Source: Caryophanales bacterium UBA1624
Lineage (GTDB): Bacteria > Bacillota_I > Bacilli_A > RFN20 > CAG-826
Assembly (NCBI GenBank): GCA_002321395.1
Contig: DCMK01000075.1
Span: 1,077-7,793 of the forward strand
DNA: 6,717 nucleotides
Direction: 5' to 3'
Shown here: positions 1-6,717 of the stretch, piece after piece
Layout: each line of letters opens with the position of its first letter
Numbering within the stretch: the first letter of the stretch is position 1
Notes under the pieces: model-generated
What the model was told of the DNA's origin: nothing
The model's database searches: none
What the model saw: only the letters and a program-made list of their open reading frames with translations
Made by a program: the position numbers and the translations under genes

Positions 1-635
1 AGTTCCTTGATGGCCTCGAAGCCGAACATAATGGCGTCGAGCATTTCCTCTTCGGGGACTTGGTTGGCCCCGGCTTCGACCATCATGATGGCATCTTCGG
101 TTCCGGCGACGGCCAAATCGATGTCGGATTTCTCCTTCTGCTCCTGGGTGGGGTCGATGATGAGCTGCCCATCGACGCGGCCGACGTAAACCCCGGCCAC
201 CGGGCCGTCGAAGGGGATGTCGCTGATGCAGAGGGCCAAAGAGGCGCCGAGCATGCCGGTCATCTCGGGCGTGTTGTCGAGGTCGACGCTCATGACGGTG
301 GAGACGATCTGGACCTCATTGCGAAAGCCGTCGGCGAAAAGCGGGCGGATCGGGCGGTCGATCAAGCGGGCGGCAAGCGTGGCGTGCTCGCCGGGGCGCC
401 CTTCCCTGCGGAGGTAGCTGCCGGGGATTTTGCCCGCGGCGTAGGCTTTTTCTTCATAGTTGACGGTGAGGGGGAAGAAGTCGCCCTCTTTGGGGGTGTC
501 GGCGCAGCAGGCGGTCGAAAGGACCACGGTTTCGCCGAAACGGACGAAAGCAGCCCCGTCGGCCTGCTTTGCGATTTCGCCGGTTTCAACGCTGAGGTGA
601 CGTCCGGCGAATTCGGTTTCGAATACCTTTTTCAT
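1..635 (-). CDS. pnp: Polyribonucleotide nucleotidyltransferase (PNPase), 5' part only
   Basis: PNPase is a cytoplasmic trimeric 3'-to-5' exoribonuclease that phosphorolyses RNA to nucleoside diphosphates and can also add tails. The first 211 codons are present and the gene runs off the low-coordinate edge; family members are about 700 residues. Translation from the ATG at 635-633 gives MKKVFETEFAGRHLSVETG, the usual opening of the first RNase PH domain. GKIPGSYLRREGRP (residues 68-81) and LIDRPIRPLF (91-100) are conserved PNPase signatures of that domain, which ends near residue 145. The remaining residues enter the linker and helical domain. The start is fixed by AGGAG at 645-641, five bases upstream. 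The gene follows rpsO, the classical rpsO-pnp order, and a terminator hairpin lies between them. The catalytic second RNase PH domain and the KH and S1 domains lie outside the window, so intactness cannot be judged. Confidence 0.97.
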   Translation of the reverse strand, partial: MKKVFETEFAGRHLSVETGEIAKQADGAAFVRFGETVVLSTACCADTPKEGDFFPLTVNYEEKAYAAGKIPGSYLRREGRPGEHATLAARLIDRPIRPLFADGFRNEVQIVSTVMSVDLDNTPEMTGMLGASLALCISDIPFDGPVAGVYVGRVDGQLIIDPTQEQKEKSDIDLAVAGTEDAIMMVEAGANQVPEEEMLDAIMFGFEAIKE

Positions 636-706
636 TGTTTCTCCTAAATTTATGCAACAGATGTAGTTTAGACCCAATCGGGCAAACTCACCACCTTTTT
701 ATGAGG

Positions 707-724
707 CTTTCCCTAGAGGGAAAA
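707..724 (-). other. Small hairpin in the pnp leader
   Basis: On the minus strand TTTTCCC (724-718) can pair with GGGAAAG (713-707) around a TCTA loop (717-714), giving seven pairs with one G-T wobble at the base. It sits directly downstream of the rpsO terminator, and its left arm uses bases 721-724, which also belong to the U-rich tail of that terminator. The two structures therefore compete at their edges. In E. coli the pnp leader forms a stem cleaved by RNase III as part of PNPase autoregulation. Whether this hairpin does anything similar is inference only. Confidence 0.35.
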
Positions 725-757
725 GAAAAGCGCCTCCTTCCGGAAGCGCTTCTTTTC
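721..757 (-). terminator. Rho-independent terminator after rpsO
   Basis: Read on the minus strand, GCGCTTCC (749-742) pairs with GGAGGCGC (737-730) around a GGAA loop (741-738), a GNRA-type tetraloop; one of the eight pairs is a T-G wobble. The stem is followed by the T-rich tract TTTTCTTTT and can extend outward with A-T pairs from the A-rich left flank. It begins 17 bases past the rpsO stop codon. This should end or attenuate the rpsO transcript before pnp, a position where E. coli also carries an intercistronic terminator. Confidence 0.8.
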
Positions 758-774
758 TCCTGGGTTTGAATGAA

Positions 775-1044
775 TTACTTGCGAAGCTCGAGATCGCGGA
801 GCAATTTGGCGTAGCGATCGACGTCGGTCTTAGCCAAATAGTCGAGCAGGCTGCGCCTTTTCCCAACCAAGATGAGGAGGCTGCGGTGAGCCGCGGCGTC
901 CTGCCCGTTGGATTTGATGTGGGCGGTGAGGTCCTGGATGCGGGCGGTCAGAAGGGCGATCTGGACTTCGGTGGAGCCGGAGTCTTTTTCGTTCTTGCCG
1001 AACTTTTTGATGATGGCGGAAGTCTTTTCTTTGTTCAAAGCCAT
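775..1044 (-). CDS. rpsO: 30S ribosomal protein S15
   Basis: S15 binds the three-way junction and helix 22 of 16S rRNA early in 30S assembly and helps form the platform and an intersubunit bridge. The product is 89 residues, the standard family length. DSGSTEVQIALLT (residues 21-33) and LVGKRRSLLDYL (59-70) match the family core. The ATG at 1044-1042 has AAGGAG at 1059-1054, nine bases upstream, and the stop is TAA. Gly23, Gln28, His42, Asp49 and Tyr69, positions known to contact rRNA, are kept. The usual DxHSRRGL segment reads DAAAHRSL (49-56), so the normally conserved Ser52 is Ala. The gene is separated from ribF by the inverted typA gene and seems to have its own promoter. Identification is secure; the effect of the substitutions is unknown. 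Confidence 0.98.
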   Translation of the reverse strand: MALNKEKTSAIIKKFGKNEKDSGSTEVQIALLTARIQDLTAHIKSNGQDAAAHRSLLILVGKRRSLLDYLAKTDVDRYAKLLRDLELRK

Positions 1045-1123
1045 TGTGCTTTTCTCCTTTTTTTCAACTTGGCCTCGCCGATGTCGAATCCGGAGAAAGA
1101 GGTTCTGACAAGGACGGGCTGCG
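1045..1123 (-). other. rpsO 5' leader, possible S15 autoregulatory site
   Basis: If the extended -10 at 1138-1130 is used, rpsO mRNA carries a leader of about 79 bases before its ATG. Within it CCGGAT and ATCGG on the minus strand can form a short stem with one bulged G around a TCGAC loop (roughly 1092-1077). S15 is known to repress its own translation by binding leader structures in several bacteria, and these leaders differ widely in sequence. The leader length and hairpin make such control possible here, but no known S15-leader consensus is recognised. Confidence 0.2.
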
Positions 1124-1129
1124 AAAGGG

Positions 1130-1158
1130 ATTTTAGCAAGGAAAGGCGGGAAATGAAA
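1130..1158 (-). promoter_or_regulatory. Predicted rpsO promoter (extended -10)
   Basis: On the minus strand TGCTAAAAT (1138-1130) is a good extended -10: a TG one base ahead of TAAAAT, five of six matches to TATAAT. The hexamer 17 bases upstream, TTTCAT (1158-1153), is a weak -35, which is common when the TG extension is present. Transcription would start near 1123. The site lies between divergent rpsO and typA, where a promoter for rpsO is required because typA blocks co-transcription from ribF. Confidence 0.55.
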
Positions 1159-1168
1159 GCACTTTTTC

Positions 1169-1198
1169 TTGCACGCGTATGCGCATAGGGCTTAGTAT
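1169..1198 (+). promoter_or_regulatory. Predicted typA promoter
   Basis: TTGCAC (1169-1174) and TAGTAT (1193-1198) are separated by 18 bases and match the sigma-70 consensus at three and four of six positions. Transcription would start about 1205, giving a leader of roughly 22 bases that includes the typA ribosome binding site. Position in the divergent gap and spacing support it. The hexamers themselves are only moderate. Confidence 0.42.
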
Positions 1199-1227
1199 TT
1201 CAAACGGCTTTTTCGGAGGCAACAGTT

Positions 1228-3081
<1,854 letters not shown>

Positions 3082-3087
3082 AACAAG

Positions 3088-3112
3088 AAAACCCCGCCGC
3101 GGCGGGGTTTTT
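3088..3112. terminator. Bidirectional terminator between typA and ribF
   Basis: The 16-base perfect palindrome CCCCGCCGCGGCGGGG (3092-3107) is flanked by AAAA on the left and TTTTT on the right, so it works as a GC stem plus T-tract on both strands. The stems belong to convergent genes whose stop codons are only 30 bases apart. The plus-strand T-tract runs to 3112 and touches the ribF stop codon (3114-3112). Confidence 0.92.
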
Positions 3113-3993
3113 CATTCGTGAAAATAACGCAGGCAGGAGCCTTCGTCGACCTTCAGCTGGGCGGAGAGCTCCTTCAAGGAAGCGAACTTCCTTTCCCCGC
3201 GGATCCTTTTCAGGAAGCTGAAGTAGGCCCTTTTCCCGTATCCGTCCACCTCCGCCCCGATCAAATGGGCCTCCGCGATGGGGAGGGAGAGCTTCCCGAT
3301 GGTCGGGTTGACGCCGACGTTGATCATGGCTTTGTAGGGGATGCCGGAAAGGTAAACCAGCCCCGCGTAGACCCCGTTTTGGGGGAGGAGGTAATTGCTC
3401 AAGGGCTTCAGATTCAGGGTCGGGTAGCCGATCTTCCTGCCGTTTTGGAGCCCGTGGACGACTTCCCCTTGGATCTCGTAGGGACGGCCCAGCAGATCCT
3501 CCGCCCCTTCCACATCGCCTCGGAGGAGGCTTTCGCGGATCCGAGTGCTCGAAACCTTCTCCCCGCCTATCCGCACCAAGGGAACGACATGGGTCTCAAA
3601 TGCCTGCTGCAGGTCCTTTATCCCGCCTTCCTTGCCTTTGCCGAAGCGGAAGTCCTCCCCCACGACGGCCCGCGTCAGGCCAAGGCGCTTCAGGAGGCGA
3701 AGGAAATCTTCTTTGGAAAGGGAATAGAAGGAAGGGGAATTGTCCAAAACGTAGGCGAAATCCAAGGAAAACGGGGCACAGTAACGAATTTTGTCCTCGA
3801 CGCTGGAAAGGATGGGGCGTGAGGAGGAAAACGGCCTTTTGAAGAAAAGGATGCCCGTGGGGGAAGGCTGGAGCTCGGCTTCCTTCACCAAGCTCTGGTG
3901 GCCGAGGTGAAGCCCGTCGAAATTCCCTAGGGCGAGGGTCAATCCCTCTTTCTTCTCCGGCAGCTTCTGCAAGCCGAAATCGATCCGCTCCAT
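3112..3993 (-). CDS. ribF: Bifunctional riboflavin kinase/FAD synthetase
   Basis: RibF phosphorylates riboflavin to FMN with ATP, then adenylylates FMN to FAD in the cytoplasm. The 293-residue product has both modules. The N-terminal nucleotidyltransferase carries GNFDGLHLGHQ (residues 23-33), GEDFRFGKGKEG (112-123) and SSTRIR (148-153). The C-terminal kinase carries GLQNGRKIGYPTLNL (181-195), NGVYAG (206-211), NVGVNPT (225-231) and the catalytic Glu region EAHLIGAEVDGYG (241-253). Length is slightly below the common 305-315. The ATG shares its A with the truB stop (TGATG), so translation is probably coupled to truB; only a G-rich run precedes it. It ends in the terminator shared with typA, and in typical clusters it would run on into rpsO. 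Confidence 0.97.
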   Translation of the reverse strand: MERIDFGLQKLPEKKEGLTLALGNFDGLHLGHQSLVKEAELQPSPTGILFFKRPFSSSRPILSSVEDKIRYCAPFSLDFAYVLDNSPSFYSLSKEDFLRLLKRLGLTRAVVGEDFRFGKGKEGGIKDLQQAFETHVVPLVRIGGEKVSSTRIRESLLRGDVEGAEDLLGRPYEIQGEVVHGLQNGRKIGYPTLNLKPLSNYLLPQNGVYAGLVYLSGIPYKAMINVGVNPTIGKLSLPIAEAHLIGAEVDGYGKRAYFSFLKRIRGERKFASLKELSAQLKVDEGSCLRYFHE

Positions 3994-4844
3994 CAGAAAA
4001 GCCCCCGGAGGCAGACATAGGCCTGCTTCTGCTCAGAATAAGAATAGACCGCGAGGGGCTCCTCCCCGTCCAGCAGGGCGATCTGGGGGGCGCTTTCCCC
4101 TTCCAGGATGAGCGGCTTCCCGTTTTTGACGTCTTCCTTCCTTTTCCCTTCGACTTGGATTTTCCTCATGTTGAGCAACGGGCCCGGGGAGAGGAAATCG
4201 CCCTCGACGATCTCATCGATCCTTTTGGCTTGGGACAGGGAAAAGGAGCCGACTTCGGTCCGGCGCAGCGAGCTGAGGTGCCCCGCTTCCCCGAGCTTCT
4301 CCGCGATGTCCTCGCCCAAACTCCTCATATAGGTCCCCGCGCTGACGCTTGCCTGGAAGAAGATGAGGTCCCCCTGCAGGGAAAGGAGGCGGATGGACCT
4401 CACTTCGATCCTTCGCCTCTTCCGTTCCACTTCGATGCCCTTCCTCGCCTTTTTGTACAAAGGCACCCCATCGATCTTGATCGCGCTGGTCATGGGGGGC
4501 AATTGCTCAGAAAAACCCAAAAAGGACTCCAGGCAGGCCCGGACCGCCTCTTCCGGATGGGGGCGGGGGGCTTTCTTCAAAATGACTTCCCCTTCCGGAT
4601 CCCCGGTGGAGGTCTTCTCCCCGAGCTTCAGGATCGCCTGATAGGTTTTGAAATCCGCCTCCAGATAGGGCAGGCATTTGGTCGCCTTCCCCACCGCGAC
4701 CACCAAAAGCCCGGTCGCGAAAGGATCCAGGGTCCCAAGATGGCCGACCTTTTTCGTTTGGAAGCGTTTTTGCAGCAGGTTATCGATCCTCCTCGAGGTG
4801 ACCCCCGCCTCTTTGTCCAGCAAAAGAATTCCTTGGTGAAGCAC
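3993..4844 (-). CDS. truB: tRNA pseudouridine(55) synthase TruB
   Basis: TruB converts U55 of the tRNA T-loop to pseudouridine and also acts as a tRNA folding chaperone. Starting at GTG (4844-4842) the product is 283 residues and opens MLHQGILLLDKEAGVTS, the usual TruB beginning. GHLGTLDPFATG (34-45) holds the catalytic Asp40. KTYQAILKLG (66-75) holds the active-site Tyr, followed by PPMTSAIKIDG (116-126), SAGTYMRSLGEDI (168-180) and LRRTEVGSF. The frame stays open to an ATG ending at 4946, which would add 34 basic residues unlike TruB and run into the divergent gene, so GTG is chosen. No well-placed Shine-Dalgarno exists: GGAAG lies 13 bases upstream. Instead a perfect TATAAT ends seven bases before GTG, suggesting a leaderless message. 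The stop overlaps the ribF start. Confidence 0.93.
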   Translation of the reverse strand: MLHQGILLLDKEAGVTSRRIDNLLQKRFQTKKVGHLGTLDPFATGLLVVAVGKATKCLPYLEADFKTYQAILKLGEKTSTGDPEGEVILKKAPRPHPEEAVRACLESFLGFSEQLPPMTSAIKIDGVPLYKKARKGIEVERKRRRIEVRSIRLLSLQGDLIFFQASVSAGTYMRSLGEDIAEKLGEAGHLSSLRRTEVGSFSLSQAKRIDEIVEGDFLSPGPLLNMRKIQVEGKRKEDVKNGKPLILEGESAPQIALLDGEEPLAVYSYSEQKQAYVCLRGLF

Positions 4845-4859
4845 GTTTTGGATTATACT
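4833..4859. promoter_or_regulatory. Overlapping divergent promoter for truB and the unknown gene
   Basis: The 25-bp gap between the truB GTG and the plus-strand ATG contains a -10 element readable in both directions. The minus strand shows TATAAT (4857-4852, six of six). The plus strand shows TATACT (4854-4859, five of six), overlapping it by four bases. The predicted minus-strand start falls at 4845-4844, on the truB GTG; the predicted plus-strand start falls at 4866-4867, three or four bases before ATG 4870. The -35 elements are weak: TTTCAA or ATTTCA on the minus strand, and TTGGTG (4833-4838) with a short 15-base spacer on the plus strand. Symmetric -10 sequences are known to drive divergent transcription in bacteria. 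Confidence 0.5.
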
Positions 4860-4869
4860 TCCTTTGCCT

Positions 4870-5859
4870 ATGTTTGAAATGCGAAATGCCCTTTCCCACC
4901 TCCGAAAAGCGGACGAATCCTTCTTCTTGATCCCCCCGGGGTCCAAGATCCTGCTCCCTTTGGAGGAGAAAGGCCATTCCCGCTTCCTGTGGGAGGCGTT
5001 GAAGCGTTACCAACGCTACTCGGGGAAGGATTTCTCCCTCCTCCCGTGCCATTTCCTCTTCTCTCGCTCCGCGGCAACGATGGATGGGGTGGCCAACTTC
5101 GAGCATTTCGAAGTCGAGGATGAGGAGCTTTCCCGGAGATGCTGCGGGATCTCCCCCTCCCCTTCCGCTTTGGCTAAGTTCTCTCGGAAGGCCTACGCCT
5201 TCGAGGCGGAGAGGAATTCCTGCTCCCTCATCGCCCTGCCCACATGCCTAGAGGAATACCTCCTTCAGATGAAGAAAAGCCTCCTCCGCGAGGGGAAAGT
5301 TTCCTCCTACCTTCCTTTGTCCCCCGCCCCTGGGGGGAGAAGCGATTTCCTCCGCCCGCTTTTGACGCTAGAAGAGGAGGCGATGAGGCGCGGGGAGGAA
5401 GAGCTTGGCCTCCCTTCTTTTTCCCTCTTCCCCCCTCTAGGGATGCAGAAAAGGGAAAGGGAGAGCCTCGTCAAGGCGCTGTTCTTCCAGGATCCCCCCA
5501 CCCTCCCCTGCGCAAGGAAAAGAAAGACCCTTCGCTTCGATCAGAACGCCTATTTCCTCGTCTCCGGGGGGCGATGGGAGGCTTTCTCCAAACAAGGGGA
5601 GCGCCTTTGCTCCTTGGTTTTGGAGAGGATGAACGCGCATCGGATCCGGATCCATTCCCTTTGTTTCGCCGAAGGGGCTTCCCCGCGTATCCTGCTTTCC
5701 TCCCTCCTTGCGGATCTATTTTCCTCCGCGAAGCCCCCTTTGACCGTTTCCATCGACCTCCGTAATAACCCCAACCTCTCCCTGAAGGGGTTTGAAAAAG
5801 CTGGGGATGCGATGAGGCTCAAAATATGGAAGGAAGGGGATTGTCTTCTCCCTGAGTAA
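4870..5859 (+). CDS. Unrecognised protein, possible GNAT-like C-terminal domain
   Basis: This is a 329-residue predicted soluble protein with no signal peptide or membrane segment, which I do not recognise. Residues 1-215 show no family motif; they are rich in Leu, Ser, Arg and Glu, with a charged helix-like stretch at 166-180 (TLEEEAMRRGEEELG). The end is more suggestive. YFLVSGGRWEAFSKQGERL (228-246), IRIHSLCFAEGASPRILLSSLL (259-280, in parts) and LTVSIDLRNNPNLSLKGFEKAG (291-312, in parts) resemble the strand, cofactor-loop helix and N-x-x-S-L-x-x-(F/Y)-E-K-x-G elements of GNAT acetyltransferases, but the acetyl-CoA loop (RxxGxG/A) is not convincing. ATG 4870 is chosen. TTG 4864 and ATG 4879 are alternatives, and none has a Shine-Dalgarno, which fits a leaderless start. 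It lies inverted between rbfA and truB and ends in a shared terminator. It has no internal stops, and composition matches its neighbours. The acetyltransferase idea is a weak inference. Confidence 0.8.
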   Translation: MFEMRNALSHLRKADESFFLIPPGSKILLPLEEKGHSRFLWEALKRYQRYSGKDFSLLPCHFLFSRSAATMDGVANFEHFEVEDEELSRRCCGISPSPSALAKFSRKAYAFEAERNSCSLIALPTCLEEYLLQMKKSLLREGKVSSYLPLSPAPGGRSDFLRPLLTLEEEAMRRGEEELGLPSFSLFPPLGMQKRERESLVKALFFQDPPTLPCARKRKTLRFDQNAYFLVSGGRWEAFSKQGERLCSLVLERMNAHRIRIHSLCFAEGASPRILLSSLLADLFSSAKPPLTVSIDLRNNPNLSLKGFEKAGDAMRLKIWKEGDCLLPE

Positions 5860-5871
5860 CTTCTTGAAACG

Positions 5872-5900
5872 AAAAGGAACCGATCGCTCGGTTCCTTTTT
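5872..5900. terminator. Bidirectional terminator between the unknown gene and rbfA
   Basis: AAAAGGAACCGA (5872-5883) and TCGGTTCCTTTT (5888-5899) form a perfect 12-bp stem around a TCGC loop. The stem is flanked by A and T runs so that a T-tract follows it on either strand. It begins 13 bases after the TAA of the plus-strand gene, and its right edge adjoins the rbfA stop codon (5903-5901). It should end both convergent transcripts. Confidence 0.92.
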
Positions 5901-6263
5901 TCATTTTTCCTCGGAGAGTTTCCGCAGATCCTCTTCCTCTTTCTTGAGGGCTTTCTCCACGCGGTCGGCCCTTTCGAAGGATTCGTCGTAGACGAAAACG
6001 ACTTTGGGGACTTTGTAGAGGTCCATCTTCTTCGCCAGCGAGGTCCTCACCTCGCCTTCCTTCTTCTTCAGCGCCTCGAAGGCGTGGTGAGGATGGGGGG
6101 AGGCGAAGAAAGTGACGTAGACCTTCGCTAGCGTCGAGTCGGAGTTGACGTCCACCTCATTGACCGAGACCATGCCGATTTTGGGGTCTTTGATCTCGGA
6201 GCGGACGATGTCCATGATGTTCCTCTCGATGAGGGCTTTGATGCGTCCGGGACGGTTGGCCAT
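5901..6263 (-). CDS. rbfA: 30S ribosome-binding factor A
   Basis: RbfA is a small KH-type protein that binds immature 30S subunits near the 5' helix of 16S rRNA and aids late maturation and cold adaptation. The product has 120 residues, within the usual 115-135. It starts MANRPGRIKALIERNI, contains EIKDPKIGMVSVNEVDVNSD (23-42) and the KH-fold strand AKVYVTFF (46-53), and ends in a charged Lys/Glu-rich tail. The frame is open upstream to 6350, but ATG 6263 gives the family's N-terminus and has GGAG at 6277-6274, ten bases away. One base separates it from the infB stop, so the two are co-transcribed and probably translationally coupled. Unlike the classical cluster, truB does not follow directly: a convergent gene and terminator intervene. 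Confidence 0.96.
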   Translation of the reverse strand: MANRPGRIKALIERNIMDIVRSEIKDPKIGMVSVNEVDVNSDSTLAKVYVTFFASPHPHHAFEALKKKEGEVRTSLAKKMDLYKVPKVVFVYDESFERADRVEKALKKEEEDLRKLSEEK

Positions 6264-6264
6264 A

Positions 6265-6717
6265 TCACTTCTTCTCCACCATCTCGTAGCCTTCCACCAC
6301 GTCGCCGACCTTGAGGTCGTTGTACCCGGAGATGGTGAGGCCGCATTCATAGCCTTGCTTGATCTCCTTGACGGCGTCCTTCCCGTGCTGGAGCGAGCCG
6401 ATCTCCCCGTCGTAGATGACGATGCCGTCCCTCATGATGCGGGCCTTGGACTTGGCTTTGAGGAGGCCAGAGGTCACATAGCTCCCGGCGACGGTGCCGA
6501 CGTGGGTGATCTTGAAGATGTGGCGCACCTCGGCTTGGCCGGTGACGGATTCGACCTTCTCCACCGAGATCATGCCCTTCATCGCGTCCTCCATCTCCTC
6601 CAAGAGCTCATAGATGATCTTGTGGAGGCGGATCTCGACGTGGGCTTCCTCGGCCTTCTGCTTCACGCGGGCGTCGGGCCGGACGTTGAAGCCGAAGATG
6701 ATGGCTTTGGAGGCTTG
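6265..6717 (-). CDS. infB: Translation initiation factor IF-2, 3' part only
   Basis: IF2 is the GTPase that brings fMet-tRNA to the 30S subunit and promotes 50S joining. The last 150 residues are present and the gene runs off the high-coordinate edge. The visible part begins in the C1 domain with AIIFGFNVRPDARVKQKAEE, continues through the linker helix (IRLHKIIYELLEEMEDAMKG) and contains the C2 beta-barrel that binds fMet-tRNA (VTGQAEVRHIFKI, GTVAGSYVTSG, RDGIVIYDGEIGSLQHGKD, GYECGLTISGYNDLKVGDVVEGYE). It ends in TGA at 6267-6265, one base before rbfA. The Cys common in the AGCxV motif is Ser here, and the usual basic KR(F/Y)K patch reads QHGK, while the Glu-Cys pair of YECG is kept. The G domain is outside the window. 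Confidence 0.97.
   Translation of the reverse strand, partial: QASKAIIFGFNVRPDARVKQKAEEAHVEIRLHKIIYELLEEMEDAMKGMISVEKVESVTGQAEVRHIFKITHVGTVAGSYVTSGLLKAKSKARIMRDGIVIYDGEIGSLQHGKDAVKEIKQGYECGLTISGYNDLKVGDVVEGYEMVEKK

Noticed and set aside
60..647. 195-residue open frame on the plus strand opposite pnp
   Set aside because: The minus strand encodes clear PNPase over the same bases; the plus frame is a low-complexity shadow with no motif or ribosome binding site.
650..690. Possible pnp promoter (TAAACT at 670-665 or CATAAA nearer the gene)
   Set aside because: The first has no -35 better than three of six matches. The second would start transcription inside the ribosome binding site.
766..1188. 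140-residue open frame on the plus strand across rpsO and its upstream region
   Set aside because: It overlaps the whole of rpsO antisense and has no recognisable family; it exists because GC-rich DNA lacks stops.
4155..4877. 240-residue open frame on the plus strand opposite truB
   Set aside because: truB is certain on the other strand, and the frame has no ribosome binding site or domain.
4845..4946. Upstream extension of truB to an ATG ending at 4946
   Set aside because: The extra 34 residues do not resemble any TruB N-terminus, and they would overlap the divergent gene and bury the perfect TATAAT in coding sequence. GTG at 4844 gives the family start.
5244..5765. 173-residue open frame in another plus frame inside the unknown gene
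   Set aside because: Its Pro/Arg/Phe-rich, low-complexity translation is typical of a frame shadow. The main frame runs without a break from its promoter to its terminator.
6264..6350. Upstream extension of rbfA to an ATG ending at 6350
   Set aside because: It would overlap the infB C-terminus by 86 bases; the family N-terminus begins at the ATG at 6263, which also has a ribosome binding site.

Overview
The window is a stretch of bacterial chromosome carrying the conserved translation and RNA-processing cluster infB-rbfA-truB-ribF-rpsO-pnp, read on the minus strand (from high to low coordinates). Two genes on the plus strand interrupt the cluster. DNA is moderately GC-rich. TGA is a stop codon in five of the eight genes (infB, rbfA, truB, ribF, typA), so the Mycoplasma-type code does not apply. 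The protein sequences (TypA, S15, IF2) and strong AAGGAG/GGAGG ribosome binding sites suggest Bacillota, perhaps an uncultured Bacilli-like or Erysipelotrichia-like lineage. That placement is a reading of family resemblance, not a search result.

Layout in coordinate order: 1-635 5' part of pnp (minus, cut by the window edge); 636-774 intergenic region with the rpsO terminator and a second hairpin; 775-1044 rpsO (minus); 1045-1227 divergent promoter region; 1228-3081 typA/bipA (plus); 3082-3111 a bidirectional terminator; 3112-3993 ribF (minus), overlapping truB by one base; 3993-4844 truB (minus, GTG start); 4845-4869 a 25-bp divergent gap whose -10 elements overlap on the two strands; 4870-5859 an unrecognised gene with a possible GNAT-like C-terminus (plus); 5860-5900 a second bidirectional terminator; 5901-6263 rbfA (minus); 6265-6717 3' part of infB (minus, cut by the window edge). 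No gene-free stretch exceeds 300 bases.

Functionally this is ribosome assembly and translation. IF2 starts translation, RbfA matures the 30S subunit, TruB makes tRNA pseudouridine 55, S15 nucleates the 30S platform, TypA/BipA is a ribosome-associated GTPase, and PNPase degrades and quality-controls RNA. RibF supplies FMN and FAD and is a usual passenger of the cluster. The inserted genes appear to split the classical operon into separate transcription units: infB-rbfA, truB-ribF, rpsO, and pnp (the last perhaps by read-through). Divergent promoters and shared terminators lie at the joints.

No wholly new multi-gene system is evident. The items most worth attention are the overlapping bidirectional promoter with two apparently leaderless starts, the unidentified gene it drives, and the modular re-wiring of a normally co-oriented operon.
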